The notes below the pieces were generated by a model. The model did not search any database. It was not told where the DNA came from and worked only from the letters and a program-made list of their open reading frames with translations. Shown in pieces: positions 35,273-43,388 of a DNA stretch of 64,000 nucleotides (the first letter of the stretch is position 1; the number at the start of each line of letters is the position of its first letter). Position numbers and translations under genes: made by a program. The stretch is taken from the NCBI RefSeq assembly GCF_001427985.1, contig NZ_LMSA01000003.1:325153-389152 (forward strand), in the 5' to 3' direction. The DNA comes from Knoellia sp. Soil729 (GTDB lineage Bacteria > Actinomycetota > Actinomycetes > Actinomycetales > Dermatophilaceae).

Positions 35273-36672
35273 GCGTGTCGCACCGCCTTGTCGTAGAGGT
35301 GAGGGAACCGTCCGCGGGGGTCGTAGGTGTCCTTGAGGGCGGCATACCCGTCGCCGCCGTAGAGGGCATCGAAGTCCTCCCGGGAGTAGAAGGAGTCCGA
35401 GTAGAGGGACTTGTGGCCGTCGAGCTCGGCGACGCGTCGCTCGATGGCACGGTTGGTCGCACCGGGCTGCCCGTCCCCCGTGCCGCCGGGGACGGTGGAC
35501 CAGAAGCCGACGTTGACGTAGGTGCGGTGAGGCGTCAGCGGGTAGAGCCCCCACGTGGTGTCGCCGCGAAGGCGCAACGGGCACAACCAGATCGGCTCGA
35601 TCGGCACCTCGTCGAGGAACCAGTCGAGGAACTCGGCGGTGTGCTCGAGAGGGAGCTCGACGTCCTGGACGACGCGCTCGCGGGGCTGGTTGCCCTTGCG
35701 GGCCTCCATGCGGTCGGAGATGCCGTGCCGCTGGTCGAGGGCGACGAGCTTCCAGTAGACGCTGGAGCGGCGCCAACGGCTCGGCCAGAGGCGGCGCAGC
35801 CGAGGGTTCTGGGCGCCGAAGGCGCGCGAGCACCAGAACCAGTCGGTGTCCCACCGCCACAGGTAGTCGTGGATGGTGAGCAGGTCGCGCTTCGCCGCCT
35901 TGTCGTCGTGCTGGAGGGAGCGGTAGAAGATCGCCTGGCCGGTGTAGTCGCTGGGTGCTTTCGGGCCCGCTGCGGGCGGCTCGTCCACCTGGCGCCCCAG
36001 GGTCAGGTAGGCCTCGTCTCGGGTGAAGACGACCCCGTCGATGTAGTCGACCTGCTCACCCTCGTGGCTGCCGGAGTCGACGACGGCATCGATGGCGGAG
36101 CACAGCGTCGCGAGGTCATGGAAGCGCAGGTGCCTCAGGGCGACGAACTTCTTCACGGGTTCGAGCTCGATGCGCAGCCTCGTCGCGTAGCCGAGCGACC
36201 CGTAGGAGTTGGGGAAGCCGTGGAACAGGTCGGAGTGCTCGTTGTCGTGTCGCGCGGTGACGATCTCGCCCGTGCCGGTGAGGATGTCCATCTCGAGAAC
36301 GGACTCGTGGGGCAGTCCGCTGCGGAACGACGACGACTCGATCCCCAGTCCCGTGACTGCACCGCCGAGGGTGATGGTGCGCAGCTGCGGCACGACCAGT
36401 GGCGCGAGCCCGAGTGGCAGCGTCGCCGCGACGAGGTCCTCGTAGGTGCACATCCCGTCGACGTCTGCCGTCCGCGTGCCTGCATCCACCACGCGCACGC
36501 CCGTCAGGCGGCTCGTGTCGAGCCCCGGTGTGGAGCTGCGAGTGCGTTCACGGAACAGGTTGGACGTGCGCTTGGCCAGACGGACGCGCTCGGTCGGCGG
36601 GATGGCGGCGAAGCTGTCGAGCAGCCGTCGCTCCCCGTCGGTGCGCGTCGACACCGGGAGGGTTTGCTCCAT
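35269..36672 (-). CDS. tmsA: FAD-binding (PCMH-type) fatty-acid methylene reductase (TmsA/BfaA-like)
   Basis: 467 residues. N-terminal PCMH FAD domain: VRVVDAGTRTADVDGMCTYEDLVAATLPLGLAPLVVPQLRTITLGGAVTGLGIESSSFRSGLPHESVLEMDILTGTGEIV. The C-terminal part (LRLRGDTTWGLYPLTPHRTYVNVGFWSTVP, YGGDGYAALKDTYDPRGRFPHLYDKAVRHA) resembles DHCR24-type reductases. In tuberculostearate synthesis the partner of TmsB reduces 10-methylene to 10-methyl. Start ATG 36672 lies 7 bases after TAACGT. First gene of tmsA-tmsB-reductase, all joined by ATGA overlaps. Confidence 0.87.
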   Translation of the reverse strand: MEQTLPVSTRTDGERRLLDSFAAIPPTERVRLAKRTSNLFRERTRSSTPGLDTSRLTGVRVVDAGTRTADVDGMCTYEDLVAATLPLGLAPLVVPQLRTITLGGAVTGLGIESSSFRSGLPHESVLEMDILTGTGEIVTARHDNEHSDLFHGFPNSYGSLGYATRLRIELEPVKKFVALRHLRFHDLATLCSAIDAVVDSGSHEGEQVDYIDGVVFTRDEAYLTLGRQVDEPPAAGPKAPSDYTGQAIFYRSLQHDDKAAKRDLLTIHDYLWRWDTDWFWCSRAFGAQNPRLRRLWPSRWRRSSVYWKLVALDQRHGISDRMEARKGNQPRERVVQDVELPLEHTAEFLDWFLDEVPIEPIWLCPLRLRGDTTWGLYPLTPHRTYVNVGFWSTVPGGTGDGQPGATNRAIERRVAELDGHKSLYSDSFYSREDFDALYGGDGYAALKDTYDPRGRFPHLYDKAVRHA

Positions 36673-37160
36673 GTTGCGCACGTTACGCCTGTGGTGACAG
36701 ACCCGTCGCACCCAGTGCACCGTGTCCGAGTTCGGTGGCGGCACCGAGCTTGTGAGGGTGGAGGTGAAGGCGGGCCCAAGATCATGGTCGCCTACCAAGT
36801 GCCGGGGGTGCGCATCTCACGCGCAATGACCCGTGCCCTAGGGGACGGTCTGCGAAAGACGCTCACGACATCAAGACCCAGCGAGGTGAACCGCCCTCGG
36901 GAAGTACGCCTGTCCCCATGGTCTCGAAGAACCCGTCGTGTGCGTGGCACACGACTGCCGGCTCTCTTCTCGCAAGTGCTTGGTCCACAGCCCTTGCGCG
37001 GGCAACGATGCCCTTCTGCCTTGGAGTGATCAACGCGCCGACCCCGAATCTGGGCCGGGTACGTCATGCAAGTGGTCACATGCAAAGATGCGGCGCACCG
37101 AGTAGTAGACATCATGTAACCGCTGCAATAGAGACGGCGGGCAAAAGGGGGAAGCATCGA
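36673..37160. other. 488-base divergent gap between tmsA and the lipoprotein gene
   Basis: No convincing gene. It holds the tmsA promoter at its left end and a GGGGGAAG ribosome site for the lipoprotein at its right end. Base composition drops toward the right, unlike the rest of the window. Open frames across it lack ribosome sites and family similarity. No repeat, tRNA or transposase remnant that I can recognise. Confidence 0.5.
36680..36685 (-). promoter_or_regulatory. Leaderless-type -10 box of tmsA
   Basis: TAACGT on the minus strand, 7 bases before ATG 36672. Confidence 0.5.
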
Positions 37161-37742
37161 ATGGCGAAGTCAGTACTCAACACGTGCGCGGCGACTGCCC
37201 TAGTTCTGGCTCTCAGCGCGTGCGGCGGCGCGTCGACAAAGAGCGACGAAGTGGCCACGTCGCCCTCGTCAGGGGGTAGTCAATCCACACCGTCAAAATC
37301 GGTTGCCGCTCCTAGTGACACTCCGGAGGACGATTCGTCCTTCGTGGATGGCGTTCTGACCACGCCCAAAATGAAGATCGAGATCACGAAACACACGGTG
37401 ATCGGTGTCGGCAAGAAGGGCAACGAATACGGATCAAAGCCCGTCCTCGCGCTCTGGTACAAGACGACGAATCTCACTGAAGAGAAAGTGAATCCGACGG
37501 ACTTCATTTTGGTGTTCACGGCGTTCCAGGACAACGACCCGAACGCGGAGAATGAACTGCAGGTCGCGGGTCTGCCGGATGACAGGTTCTTAGATTCTCA
37601 GACGGAGAACATCAAGAAGGGAGGCACTGTCGAAAACGCCGTGGCTTACGAACTTGACGACCAGACGACTCCGGTAGTTCTGGTGGCGTCAAACGATCTC
37701 GGAATGTCTGAGATCGGCAAGTCGACTTACGCCCTCAAGTAG
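37161..37742 (+). CDS. Lipoprotein with DUF5067-like domain
   Basis: 193 residues. Lipoprotein signal MAKSVLNTCAATALVLALSAC with lipobox Cys21, then a Ser/Thr/Pro-rich linker to ~residue 60. The folded domain (VLTTPKMKIEITKHTVIGVGKKGNEYGSKPVLALWYKTTNLTEEKVNPTDFILVFTAFQDNDP...KKGGTVENAVAYELDDQTTPVVLVA) has the pattern of DUF5067 immunoglobulin-like lipoproteins. Function unknown. Codon use is clearly AT-richer than that of its neighbours (GAA, AAA, TTC-to-ATT choices), which suggests later arrival. Ribosome site GGGGGAAG; a strong terminator follows. Confidence 0.8.
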   Translation: MAKSVLNTCAATALVLALSACGGASTKSDEVATSPSSGGSQSTPSKSVAAPSDTPEDDSSFVDGVLTTPKMKIEITKHTVIGVGKKGNEYGSKPVLALWYKTTNLTEEKVNPTDFILVFTAFQDNDPNAENELQVAGLPDDRFLDSQTENIKKGGTVENAVAYELDDQTTPVVLVASNDLGMSEIGKSTYALK

Positions 37743-37818
37743 CAAGGGTCGACCAGACCAGTTGTCCCGCTCTGGCAACCCAGTAAGGGATCCACCGCTC
37801 CCCAAGAACCACCAACTC

Positions 37819-37849
37819 CTGCCCCTCCGGCCCGCCGCCGGAGGGGCAG
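37819..37849 (+). terminator. Terminator hairpin after the lipoprotein gene
   Basis: Perfect 13-bp stem (arm CTGCCCCTCCGGC at 37819-37831, complement at 37837-37849) with a 5-nt loop, 77 bases after the stop. No T-run. The remaining ~135 bases up to the tRNA show no gene. Confidence 0.65.
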
Positions 37850-37984
37850 CCTGCTGTAGAAGCAAAGCTCAACATTGGTTCCCCGGTACTGGGGACACCG
37901 TGGGTGGCTCAGGGGTCACCACAAGGTGATGCATCAATCAAGCTGCCCGTGCGCGCGCACACATACGACGCCGCGGCCTTCCGG

Positions 37985-38058
37985 TGGACGTGAAGGGACT
38001 CGAACCCCTGACCTCTCGCGTGTGAGGCGAGCGCTCTAACCAGCTGAGCTACACGTCC
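37985..38058 (-). tRNA. tRNA-Val (anticodon CAC)
   Basis: Reads GGACGTGTAGCTCAGCTGG at the 5' end on the minus strand. The acceptor stem GGACGTG pairs with CACGTCC, the anticodon stem CTCGC/GCGAG encloses loop CTCACAC (anticodon CAC, Val GTG codons), and the T arm is GGGGTTCGAGTCCC. 74 bases to the discriminator A; the CCA end is not fully encoded. A usual integration target, and it borders the AT-richer lipoprotein patch. Confidence 0.96.
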
Positions 38059-38140
38059 GGCACCCGCTGGGAAGCGGGCGGACTGAGAATACCTGCCACC
38101 TCTCCCCCGGCGAAATCAGGGTCGCAGCACAACGATCAGC

Positions 38141-38605
38141 TCAGACCCGCGCGGTCGTCTGCATCCAGTTCGTGACGCCGTCGGGGAAGAACCCCGGGAT
38201 GCCGGAGAAGTGGAAGGTCAGCCACAGCACCGCAGCAATGAAGGCGATGCCTACGACACCGACCAGCGCCTTGACGATGAGGTTCTGTCGCTTGACCCAC
38301 TCCTCCCACTGGCGCAGGTTCTTCTTGACGAACTCCAGGACCCGTTGCGCCCGCTCGAACTCCGTGGCCCAGATCGCAAGCCCCGCGATGACGATGAGCC
38401 ACCCCGGACCGGGGAACGGGATGAGCACCAGTCCCAGCGCGACGATCAGCAGCCCGAGGACGAAGACACCGACCCGGTAGATCTTGGCCGTCGTCCGGTT
38501 GGCCTTGATGCGTCGCCGCCAGGCCCAGTCGTCCTTCTCGGAGTCCTCGACGTCGGCGTCGGCGACGTCCTCACTGGCCCGTCCCGAGGGCGGGGCAGGG
38601 CTCAC
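38141..38605 (-). CDS. PGPGW-motif membrane protein (TIGR02611-like)
   Basis: 154 residues. Acidic N-terminus (EDVADADVEDSEKDDW), then two hydrophobic segments around the signature LIPFPGPGWLIVIAGLAIWATEFERAQRVLEFVKK, and a last membrane segment VGVVGIAFIAAVLWLTFHF. The motif defines a small actinobacterial membrane family of unknown function. GTG 38605 overlaps the pabC stop (GTGA), so it follows pabB-pabC in one transcript. Confidence 0.85.
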   Translation of the reverse strand: MSPAPPSGRASEDVADADVEDSEKDDWAWRRRIKANRTTAKIYRVGVFVLGLLIVALGLVLIPFPGPGWLIVIAGLAIWATEFERAQRVLEFVKKNLRQWEEWVKRQNLIVKALVGVVGIAFIAAVLWLTFHFSGIPGFFPDGVTNWMQTTARV

Positions 38606-39450
38606 GGGTCGATCCCCAGGTCGGCCTCTGCGGTGCGCCACACCTCGATGGCGCGGGCGGTCACGGGGCCGGGGGCGGGCAGCTGGCGGTCGTCGACGAG
38701 GTGGACGCCCTGCACGTCGCGTGAGGAGTTGGTGATGATGACCTCGTCGGCGCTCTCCAGCACCTCGAACGGCATGGCCTCCTCGACCACCTCCAGCCCA
38801 GCCTTGCGGCACCACTCGATCGTCAGCTCGCGTGTGATGCCGGCGAGGCAGCCGCTGTCCAGCGGCGGGGTCCGCAGCACACCGTCGGTGACGACGAAGA
38901 CGTTGGACGCCGTCCCCTCGCACAGCTCCCCACGCGTGTTGGCGAGCAGAGCCTCCTCGGCTCCCCGCGAGCGGGCATGGGTGACGGCGATGACGTTCTC
39001 GGCGTATGAGGTCGTCTTCAGTCCCGCTGTGGCAGCTCGCTCGTTGCGCACCCACGGGACCGTGACGACCGACGCGGATGGCGCATGGGGGGCGGAGGGA
39101 GTCGCTGCAACGATGATCGTGGCCGGGGACTCGTGCCGGTCCGAGCCCAGAGGGCCCGCACCACCGGTGACGGTGATGCGCACCCGGCCGAAGTCGACCG
39201 GCTCGCCCGCCGCCAGCACCGCGGCGACTCCCTCACGCACGCGTTCCTCGTCGACCGCCGGCAGTCCGAGCCCCGACAAGGTCCGTCCCAGCCGACGCAG
39301 GTGTCGCGTCAGCGCGAACGCCTCACCGCGCACGATCTTGCACGTCTCGAACGCCCCGTCCCCGACGGTCACACCATGGTCGAGCGCGCGCACCGACGGC
39401 GCTGCTGCATCGACGACCTGACCATCCACCCACACCGTGATCGAACTCAT
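38602..39450 (-). CDS. pabC: Aminodeoxychorismate lyase / class IV aminotransferase
   Basis: 282-residue fold type IV PLP enzyme. VRALDHGVTVGDGAFETCKIVRG, RHLRRLGRTLSGLGL, the PLP lysine in GLKTTSYAENVIA, EALLANTRGELCEGTASNVFVV and TRELTIEWCRKAGL are all conserved in the family. Branched-chain or D-amino acid aminotransferase would fit by sequence. The overlap with pabB points to 4-amino-4-deoxychorismate lyase, which releases p-aminobenzoate for folate. Confidence 0.87.
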   Translation of the reverse strand: MSSITVWVDGQVVDAAAPSVRALDHGVTVGDGAFETCKIVRGEAFALTRHLRRLGRTLSGLGLPAVDEERVREGVAAVLAAGEPVDFGRVRITVTGGAGPLGSDRHESPATIIVAATPSAPHAPSASVVTVPWVRNERAATAGLKTTSYAENVIAVTHARSRGAEEALLANTRGELCEGTASNVFVVTDGVLRTPPLDSGCLAGITRELTIEWCRKAGLEVVEEAMPFEVLESADEVIITNSSRDVQGVHLVDDRQLPAPGPVTARAIEVWRTAEADLGIDP

Positions 39451-40490
39451 GGTGCAACCATCCCAGATCCCCCACGCGCGAGAGACACGAGTCGCGATGC
39501 CTTGAGCTCGGTCTCGCACAGCTCCCCGGCCGGATCGGAGCCCCACGTGATGCCCGCGCCGGTGCCGAAGCGCAGCAGACCCACTCCGGAGTCCGTCCGG
39601 TCGACCCAGAATGTGCGGATGCCCACAGCCAGCAGCGCCTCGTCGCGGTCCGCGTCGATCCACCCGATGGCGCCGCAGTACGGCCCCCGCGCGACCGGCT
39701 CGAGGTCGGCGATGGCCTGCAGCGCGGTGTGCTTCGGCGCTCCGGAGACCGACCCGGGAGGGAACGACGCATCGAGCACCCCCTGCCACGTCACCCCCTC
39801 CCGCAGCTCGCCGGAGAGGTCCGAGACCAGGTGCACGAGGCCGGGGTGCTCCTCGACGCGGCACAGGTCGTCGACACGGACGGTGCCCGGACGGCATACG
39901 TGCTGGAGGTCGTTGCGGACGAGGTCCACGATCATGACGTTCTCCGCGAAGTCCTTGGGCAGCATCTCTGCGGCAGTGGCGGCCGTTCCCTTGATGGGGC
40001 TCGACGTCACCGTGGTGCCGCGACGCGTGAGGTAGGCCTCCGGTGACGCGCAAGCGATCTCGAGCCCCGCCTCGGGGATGTCGATGGTCGCCGCATAGGG
40101 AGCCGGGTTGCCCTGTGCGAGAACGGCACCCAGCGCTCGCACGCTCACCTCACCGACCTCGCAGCTCAGGACTCGGCAGAGGTTGACCTGGTAGACCGTG
40201 CCTCGCGCGATCCGCTCGCGGATCTCGCTCACCCCCTTGAGGTATGCCGTGTCGTCAAGGCTGCGTTCCCACCTCCCGTCCACGCCGGCCCAGGTCGGGC
40301 GTGCGAGGTCCACAGCCAGGTCCGCGTCCCGGGCCACACTCGACATCCGCACCGCGGTGAGGTTCCCCTCGAACGTCAGGACCACGGCCCAGAACCCCGA
40401 CGCGATCTCGTCGACGTCGTGCGTGACGGCGTCGATGCCGCTCGCCTCGATGACTCCCCCGTCCAGGGAGCTGAACCTCGCCCACGCCAC
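39447..40490 (-). CDS. pabB: Aminodeoxychorismate synthase component I
   Basis: 347 residues; converts chorismate to aminodeoxychorismate with a glutaminase partner (PabA, not in the window). The chorismate-binding block covers GTVYQVNLCRVLSCEV, SSPIKGTAATAAEML, DLVRNDLQHVCRPGTVRV, SFPPGSVSGAPKHTALQAI and YCGAIGWID. The N-terminal part is short compared with TrpE/PabB, a common shortened actinobacterial form. I chose GTG 40490 because TACGAT ends 7 bases before it. Divergent from the AMP-binding gene. Confidence 0.92.
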   Translation of the reverse strand: MAWARFSSLDGGVIEASGIDAVTHDVDEIASGFWAVVLTFEGNLTAVRMSSVARDADLAVDLARPTWAGVDGRWERSLDDTAYLKGVSEIRERIARGTVYQVNLCRVLSCEVGEVSVRALGAVLAQGNPAPYAATIDIPEAGLEIACASPEAYLTRRGTTVTSSPIKGTAATAAEMLPKDFAENVMIVDLVRNDLQHVCRPGTVRVDDLCRVEEHPGLVHLVSDLSGELREGVTWQGVLDASFPPGSVSGAPKHTALQAIADLEPVARGPYCGAIGWIDADRDEALLAVGIRTFWVDRTDSGVGLLRFGTGAGITWGSDPAGELCETELKASRLVSLARGGSGMVAP

Positions 40491-40497
40491 GGGCCTG

Positions 40498-40503
40498 ATC
40501 GTA
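40498..40503 (-). promoter_or_regulatory. Leaderless-type -10 box of pabB
   Basis: TACGAT on the minus strand, then 7 bases, then GTG 40490. Confidence 0.5.
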
Positions 40504-40541
40504 GGCGCAGGACTCGTGGGCCTGTGTGAGACCGTGTGCTC

Positions 40542-41576
40542 GTGACCGACTCCCCCGCGCGGCGTGCACTGCGGACCATGGGAGTCCTGCGCGAGGAGGG
40601 TGGCGCCACCTGGCTGGAGCTGCGGACCTCGGGGACCGTCTCCACACCGCGGACGGTGGTCCGGTCGCTCGCGTCGTGGGAGGACAGCTTCGACCACGTG
40701 AGCCGCCTCACCGGCACGACCTCGGACGACCGTGTGCTGGTCCCCGCTCCGCCCAGCGGCTCGATGTTCGCCTTCGCCAACGCCCACGCCGCCCACGCGG
40801 GTGCCGATGTCGTGCACCTGCCCCGCTGGAGCGTGGCGCAGGCAGAGGAGGCGCTCACCACCTGCACCATCGCGCACCTCACCCCGAGCATGCTCGCCGC
40901 GCTCCTCGACCGCGATCTCGGCAGCCTGCGCACGATCGTGTGCGCCGGCGCGGCGCTGCCCGAGGTCACCCGACGGCGCGTCGCCTCGGCCGGCGTCGAG
41001 GTGGTCGACTACTACGGCGCCGCTGAGCTGAGCTTCGTCGCGATGCGGACTGGTGGTCGTGTCGAGGCCTTCCCCGAGGTCGAGCTCGAGCTGCGAGAAG
41101 GCGTCGTCTGGGCTCGCAGTCCCTGGCTGTGCGACGGCTACGCCCCGGGCCAGACCGGTCCTCTGCAACGGTGTCGTGACGGTTGGGCGACCGTCGGTGA
41201 CCGCGGCCACTGGGACCGGGACACCGGGCTCGTCGTCACCGGACGGGGCGACGACGCCGTCACGTCCGGTGGCGCCACCATCCTGTGCGCTGACCTCGAG
41301 GAGGCCATCCGCTCCCTCGCAGCCGTCGGCGAGGTCGTGGTCGTCGGCACGCCCCATCCCGACCTCGGGGAGGTGGTGGAGGCGGTCGTGGTGGCACCGT
41401 CATCCCTCGACCTCGGCGAGCTGCGTTCTGCCACAGCCGCACTGGTGGCCCCGGCGCACCTCCCCCGGCGTTGGCACCGCTGGGACGAGCTCCCCCTCAC
41501 CGCGGCTGGCAAGGTCGACCGGTCCGAGGTCCGACGACGCCTCGCCACGGCACGAGCCCGTGAGGCAGTCACATGA
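40542..41576 (+). CDS. Short AMP-binding (ANL superfamily) ligase-like protein
   Basis: 344 residues, well below the 500-550 of usual acyl-CoA ligases; most of the N-terminal subdomain is missing. Recognisable: LRTSGTVSTPRTVVRS (phosphate loop, T-S-G-T form), VVDYYGAAELSFVA (A5-like Y-G-x-x-E), TVGDRGHWDRDTGLVVTGRGDDAVTSGG (A7-A8) and ELPLTAAGKVDRSEV, with the catalytic Lys (A10). So adenylation or thioesterification is plausible. MenE-like short ligases are the nearest type. GTG at 40542 or 40536. Joined to the thiolase gene by ATGA. Confidence 0.8.
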   Translation: MTDSPARRALRTMGVLREEGGATWLELRTSGTVSTPRTVVRSLASWEDSFDHVSRLTGTTSDDRVLVPAPPSGSMFAFANAHAAHAGADVVHLPRWSVAQAEEALTTCTIAHLTPSMLAALLDRDLGSLRTIVCAGAALPEVTRRRVASAGVEVVDYYGAAELSFVAMRTGGRVEAFPEVELELREGVVWARSPWLCDGYAPGQTGPLQRCRDGWATVGDRGHWDRDTGLVVTGRGDDAVTSGGATILCADLEEAIRSLAAVGEVVVVGTPHPDLGEVVEAVVVAPSSLDLGELRSATAALVAPAHLPRRWHRWDELPLTAAGKVDRSEVRRRLATARAREAVT

Positions 41577-42712
41577 CCGACCCCTCGACACCGGTCATCG
41601 TCGCCGCTCGACGAACCCCGATCGGCTCGTCGGGACACGCGCTCCGCGACGTCGGGGTCGAACGCCTTGCGGCACCCGTCCTGCGCAGCGTGTCCCATGA
41701 CTCTGGTGTGGAGCAGCCGTCACAGGTCGTGCTTGGCAACTGCATGGGCCCCGGTGGCAACGTCGCTCGTGTCGCGACCCTGGCCGCCGGCTTCGACGTC
41801 ACGACTCCGGCACTCACCGTCGACCTGCAGTGCGGCAGCGGTCTGGCAGCCATCACGACCGCCTGTGCCCTCATCCGCTCCGGCACCTCGCAGACCGTCT
41901 TCGCAGGAGGAGCCGAGAGCGCCAGCACTGCACCCTGGCGGATGTGGCCACCGGTCGATGGTGCTGCACCACAGCGTTACTCACGAGCACCGTTCTCCCC
42001 CGCCGACCTCGGTGACCCGGAGATGGGTGACGCCGCCGACCACGTGGCACGCCGCTGGGGCATCAGTCGTGAACGACAGGACGCGTATGCCGTCCGCTCC
42101 CATTCCCGTGCCGCCGCGGCCCAGCATGACGGCCGGTTCGACGCCGAGCTCGTCACCCTCGAGCAGCTGTCCCGCGACGAGCGGGTGCGCGCCCACCTCT
42201 CGGTCGGCACGCTGGCCCGGCTCCCGGCTGCCTTCTCACCCGGGGGCTCCGTCACCGCAGGCAATGCCTGCGGGATCAACGACGGGGCTGCTGCCGTCGC
42301 GATCGTGAGTGAGGAGCGCAGGCGGGCGGACGGCATACCGGGTCTTGCCTGTCTCGACTGGGAGACGGTTGGTGTCGACCCCAACCTGCCCGGCGTGGGG
42401 CCCGTCCCCGCCATCCGACACCTGTTGCAGCGCAACGACATCAACCTCGACGACGTCGGCGTCATCGAGATCAACGAGGCGTTCGCCGCGCAGGTCCTGG
42501 CGTGCTGCGATGAGCTCGGGCTCGACGACGAGCGGGTGTGTGTCGAGGGCGGCGCGTTGGCCCTCGGGCATCCGTGGGGTGCCTCCGGCGCGGTCCTTGC
42601 AGTGCGCCTGTTCAGCCAGATGGTCAGGTCCGACGGGCCGCGCCTCGGCTTGGCCGCGATCGCCGTGGGTGGCGGTCAGGGTGTCGCGCTCCTGGTCGAG
42701 CGCGTGGGCTGA
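41573..42712 (+). CDS. Thiolase-family protein lacking the second catalytic cysteine
   Basis: 379 residues. The nucleophile Cys87 (VDLQCGSGLAA), NEAFAAQ and the catalytic His333 (GGALALGHPWGASGA) are present. At the C-terminus, where thiolases have C-x-G-G-G-x-G, this reads AIAVGGGQG, with Ala364 in place of the acid/base Cys. It may therefore catalyse an altered condensation or only transfer an acyl group. Cotranscribed with the short AMP-binding ligase, which could provide its acyl-CoA. The pathway is unknown. Confidence 0.88.
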   Translation: MTDPSTPVIVAARRTPIGSSGHALRDVGVERLAAPVLRSVSHDSGVEQPSQVVLGNCMGPGGNVARVATLAAGFDVTTPALTVDLQCGSGLAAITTACALIRSGTSQTVFAGGAESASTAPWRMWPPVDGAAPQRYSRAPFSPADLGDPEMGDAADHVARRWGISRERQDAYAVRSHSRAAAAQHDGRFDAELVTLEQLSRDERVRAHLSVGTLARLPAAFSPGGSVTAGNACGINDGAAAVAIVSEERRRADGIPGLACLDWETVGVDPNLPGVGPVPAIRHLLQRNDINLDDVGVIEINEAFAAQVLACCDELGLDDERVCVEGGALALGHPWGASGAVLAVRLFSQMVRSDGPRLGLAAIAVGGGQGVALLVERVG

Positions 42713-42714
42713 CC

Positions 42715-42735
42715 GGCCCGCGCGCACGCGGGGCC
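42715..42735. terminator. Hairpin between convergent thiolase and eda genes
   Basis: GGCCCGCG (42715-42722) pairs with CGCGGGGCC (42727-42735) with one bulged base and a 4-nt loop, in the 22-base gap between two facing genes and touching the eda stop. Likely ends both transcripts. Confidence 0.5.
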
Positions 42736-43388
42736 TAGGGCACGAGCAACGACACCTCTCGCGCGAGGGACTCGACCCTGTCCCAGTCCTTCGCGGCAAG
42801 GGCATCTGCGGGGGTCAGCCAGGAGCCACCGACGCAGACGACATTGGGCAGCGCCAGGTAGTCGCGCACGTTGCCCCTGCTGATTCCGCCGGTGGGGCAG
42901 AACTCGATGTCGGGCAACGGACCGCGCAGGGCAGCGAGGAAGCCCGGACCACCGCTCGCCTCCGCGGGGAAGAACTTGAGCACGTCCTGTCCGAGCTCCA
43001 CCAGGCGCATGGCCTCGGTGATGGTGCTCGCTCCCGGCAGCACCGGCAACCCGGAGTCCACGGCCGCGGACAGCAATCCTTCAGGTGACCCGGGCAGGAC
43101 GATGAAGGACGCGCCGGCTGCGACCACTGCGTCGACCATCGAGGGCGTCGTGACCGTGCCTGCACCAACGCAGATCTCCGGCACCTCAGCGGCCACGCGT
43201 TCGAGCGCAGGCAGCCCTGCGGGAGTGCGCAGGGTGATCTCCACGACCCGCACCCCGCCACGCACCAGCGCGCGCGCGAGCGGGACGGCGGCGGCCACGT
43301 CGTCGATGACGACAACCGGGATGACCGGGCTGATCCGAACGACCTCCCGGCTGCCGGCAACGCCGGTCCCCCGCAGCTCACCAGTCAT
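42735..43388 (-). CDS. eda: 2-keto-3-deoxy-6-phosphogluconate (KDPG) aldolase
   Basis: 217 residues. Splits KDPG into pyruvate and glyceraldehyde 3-phosphate. Catalytic Glu in [12 protein letters not shown], the Schiff-base Lys in [13 protein letters not shown], and the phosphate loop [16 protein letters not shown] is also conserved. Last gene of the uronate operon. ATG 43388 lies 10 bases inside the manD frame. The final step of the pathway assembled here. Confidence 0.94.
   Translation of the reverse strand: MTGELRGTGVAGSREVVRISPVIPVVVIDDVAAAVPLARALVRGGVRVVEITLRTPAGLPALERVAAEVPEICVGAGTVTTPSMVDAVVAAGASFIVLPGSPEGLLSAAVDSGLPVLPGASTITEAMRLVELGQDVLKFFPAEASGGPGFLAALRGPLPDIEFCPTGGISRGNVRDYLALPNVVCVGGSWLTPADALAAKDWDRVESLAREVSLLVP

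Noticed and set aside
37081-37160. A promoter or attachment site in the AT-richer DNA before the lipoprotein gene.
   Set aside because: No clear -10/-35 pair, and no repeat of the tRNA-Val 3' end could be found.
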